Assembly (NCBI RefSeq): GCF_007421925.1
Contig: NZ_QMDX01000008.1
Span: forward strand, 62,001 to 126,000
Direction: 5' to 3'
Length of the DNA stretch: 64,000 nucleotides
From: Haloglomus irregulare
Lineage (GTDB): Archaea > Halobacteriota > Halobacteria > Halobacteriales > Haloarculaceae
Positions within the stretch are counted from its first letter, which is position 1. Each line of letters starts with the position of its first letter. Below, one piece after another: positions 62,884 to 64,000 of the stretch. The notes under the pieces were generated by a model that was given only the letters and a program-made list of their open reading frames with translations, did no database searches and was not told where the DNA came from. Made by a program: the position numbers and the translations under genes.

Positions 62884-63861
62884 ATGGGGGAGTCGGACTC
62901 CCGACCGACCGAGACCACGGGTTCCGGCATCGCGGTCCCCTGGTGGCTCTCGGTCTACCTGAAGGGTGCCGCGATGGGCGCCGCCGACACCGTTCCAGGC
63001 GTGTCGGGCGGGACGGTGGCGCTCATCGTCGGCATCTACGAGCGGCTGGTGACCGCCATCACGGAGCTCGACCCGCTGGCGGTGTTCCTGCTTGCCGACG
63101 TCCACACGAGCGCCGGGCGTGCCGCGCTGGTGACCCGACTCCGGGAGATGGAGGTGCCCTTCCTGCTCGCGCTGGGCGGCGGCATCGTGACCGCCGTGGT
63201 GACGCTCTCGCGGCTGCTGGCGGTCGCCCTCGCCCGGTTCCCCGCGCTCACGTTCGCGTTCTTCTTCGGGCTCATCGCGGCCAGCGCGGTCGTCCTCTAC
63301 GGTGAGGTCGACGTCGGAACCCCACGTCGGGTCGCTGTCGCGGTCGGCGGGGTCGTGGCCGCTTTCATCCTTACCGGGCCCATCGCGGCCGCGTTGCCCA
63401 GCACGCTCCCCGTGGTCTTCCTCGCCGGGTCGGTCGCCGTCTCGGCGATGGTGCTACCCGGTATCAGCGGCTCCTTCCTGCTGCTGGTGCTCGGCCAGTA
63501 CGAGTTCATGATCGGCACGCTGGGGACGTTCGTCGACGCCGCGCTCGCGCTGGCCACGGGGGGCGCGCGTGCGGACCTCGTCGGCCCGGGCGCGGTCGTG
63601 GTCACCTTCTGTGCGGGCGCGGTCGTCGGTCTGCTGACCGTGGCCCACGCCATCCGGTGGGCGCTTGACCACTACCGGGCCGCGACGCTGACGCTGCTCG
63701 TGAGCCTGATGATCGGGGCCCTCCGACTGCCGGCGATGCGCATCGCGGGGAGCGTCGCGACGCCGTCGATGTCGGTCGTCATCGGCCTTCTCGCCGCGGG
63801 CTCCGCCGGCGCCGCGCTCGTACTGGGACTGGACCGCGCGACGGCCGACATGGGTCTCTGA
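62884..63861 (+). CDS. DUF368 membrane protein, polyprenyl-phosphate transporter family
   Basis: This 325-residue protein has about nine transmembrane helices and two signatures of DUF368: AAMGAADTVPGVSGGTVALI near 31-50 and SAMVLPGISGSFLLLVLGQY near 189-208. Bacterial DUF368 members (PopT) return undecaprenyl phosphate across the membrane. Following aglB by 1 nt, it may recycle dolichol phosphate after glycan transfer. This role in archaea is inference. It overlaps the following gene's ATG region closely (stop-start spacing 0). Confidence 0.92.
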   Translation: MGESDSRPTETTGSGIAVPWWLSVYLKGAAMGAADTVPGVSGGTVALIVGIYERLVTAITELDPLAVFLLADVHTSAGRAALVTRLREMEVPFLLALGGGIVTAVVTLSRLLAVALARFPALTFAFFFGLIAASAVVLYGEVDVGTPRRVAVAVGGVVAAFILTGPIAAALPSTLPVVFLAGSVAVSAMVLPGISGSFLLLVLGQYEFMIGTLGTFVDAALALATGGARADLVGPGAVVVTFCAGAVVGLLTVAHAIRWALDHYRAATLTLLVSLMIGALRLPAMRIAGSVATPSMSVVIGLLAAGSAGAALVLGLDRATADMGL

Positions 63862-64000
63862 ATGTCGGGCGCCGATGGACCCGGCGGGGGAGCGAGCTCG
63901 GCGACGGGCGGACCCGTCGCGGGCCTCCTCACGCGGCTGTTCGGGACGGAGTCGGACGTGGTCCGGGACCGGACGTTCCAGGTCCTGCTGCTCGGGAGCG
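63862..64000 (+). CDS. partial gene, probably MFS transporter
   Basis: Only 46 residues are seen: a Gly/Ser-rich start (SGADGPGGGASSATGG), then LLTRLFGTESDVVRDRTFQV and the hydrophobic start LLLGS at the window edge. This N-terminus (VVRDRTFQVLLLGS) resembles a haloarchaeal MFS exporter group. The ATG lies directly after the DUF368 stop codon, so it may belong to the aglB operon. The remainder lies outside. Confidence 0.5.
   Translation, partial: MSGADGPGGGASSATGGPVAGLLTRLFGTESDVVRDRTFQVLLLGS

Noticed and set aside
59790-62930. A 1046-codon open frame antisense to aglB
   Set aside because: Full shadow of aglB with Arg/Asp/Glu low-complexity composition. No domain was seen.

Overview
The window is a GC-rich (roughly 70 %) stretch of a halophilic archaeon (class Halobacteria). 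The evidence is the strongly acidic predicted proteins, archaeal information-processing genes (transcription factor S, aCPSF1/FttA, NAC, MBF1, Lsm-L37e, L44e-S27e, the archaeal type of glutamyl-tRNA synthetase), the oligosaccharyltransferase AglB, glutamate-cysteine ligase for gamma-glutamylcysteine, and Tat/lipobox signals. TATA-like boxes lie about 27 nt upstream of many start codons, which is the leaderless-mRNA pattern of haloarchaea. It reads as ordinary chromosome: no insertion sequence, CRISPR array, prophage or plasmid replication gene was seen.

Layout. 1-6.8 kb: a partial lipoprotein; two uncharacterised haloarchaeal proteins, one of which looks like a PD-(D/E)xK nuclease; a Nudix hydrolase; TFS; cysE behind a small cysteine-rich leader ORF; a frameshifted MoaD/ThiS-like gene; a regulator/membrane-protein pair with a decayed second copy; an AlkA-like glycosylase; a broken zinc-protease gene. 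6.8-12 kb: an M14 deacylase, an M42 peptidase, lsm-rpl37e, purF. 12-21 kb: small membrane proteins, fttA, tRNA-Leu(GAG), MBF1, gltX, a 5'-nucleotidase-like enzyme, a universal stress protein. 21-34 kb: MscS channel, nac-trmI, the 2-oxoacid:ferredoxin oxidoreductase pair, a Pro/Thr-tailed membrane protein, an SDR enzyme, a glutamine amidotransferase and gshA. 34-42 kb: an RDD protein, a four-gene overlapping operon (DUF4129, small membrane protein, DUF58, polytopic membrane protein) and a convergent MoxR ATPase. 42-53 kb: a Bat-type regulator, a lactonase-like MBL enzyme, a transporter, an acyl-CoA dehydrogenase, a glycosyltransferase, rpl44e-rps27e, a phosphoesterase, an amine-oxidase-like flavoprotein, and CcdA/TlpA. 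53-64 kb: a threonine-synthase-like protein lacking its PLP lysine, an MFS transporter, uvrB, an HTH-CBS regulator with a perfect operator-like palindrome, purM, aglB, a DUF368 transporter and a partial gene.

Functional links. cysE and gshA together suggest cysteine and gamma-glutamylcysteine metabolism. purF and purM are de novo purine genes. AglB and the DUF368 protein (polyprenyl-phosphate transporter family) probably form an N-glycosylation unit. CcdA plus the thioredoxin-like lipoprotein supply reductant outside the membrane. The MoxR-DUF58-DUF4129 block is a chaperone/envelope module of unknown substrate.

The most notable points are the polycysteine leader ORF before cysE, the nuclease-like reading of the 945-2066 protein, the threonine-synthase paralog with Asp at the PLP-lysine position, the palindrome in the HTH-CBS promoter, and a leaderless four-codon ORF carrying the ribosome binding site of the DUF4129 gene. 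Three genes have single-base frame breaks next to short homopolymers, so sequencing error must be excluded before calling them decayed. No wholly new multi-gene system could be demonstrated.
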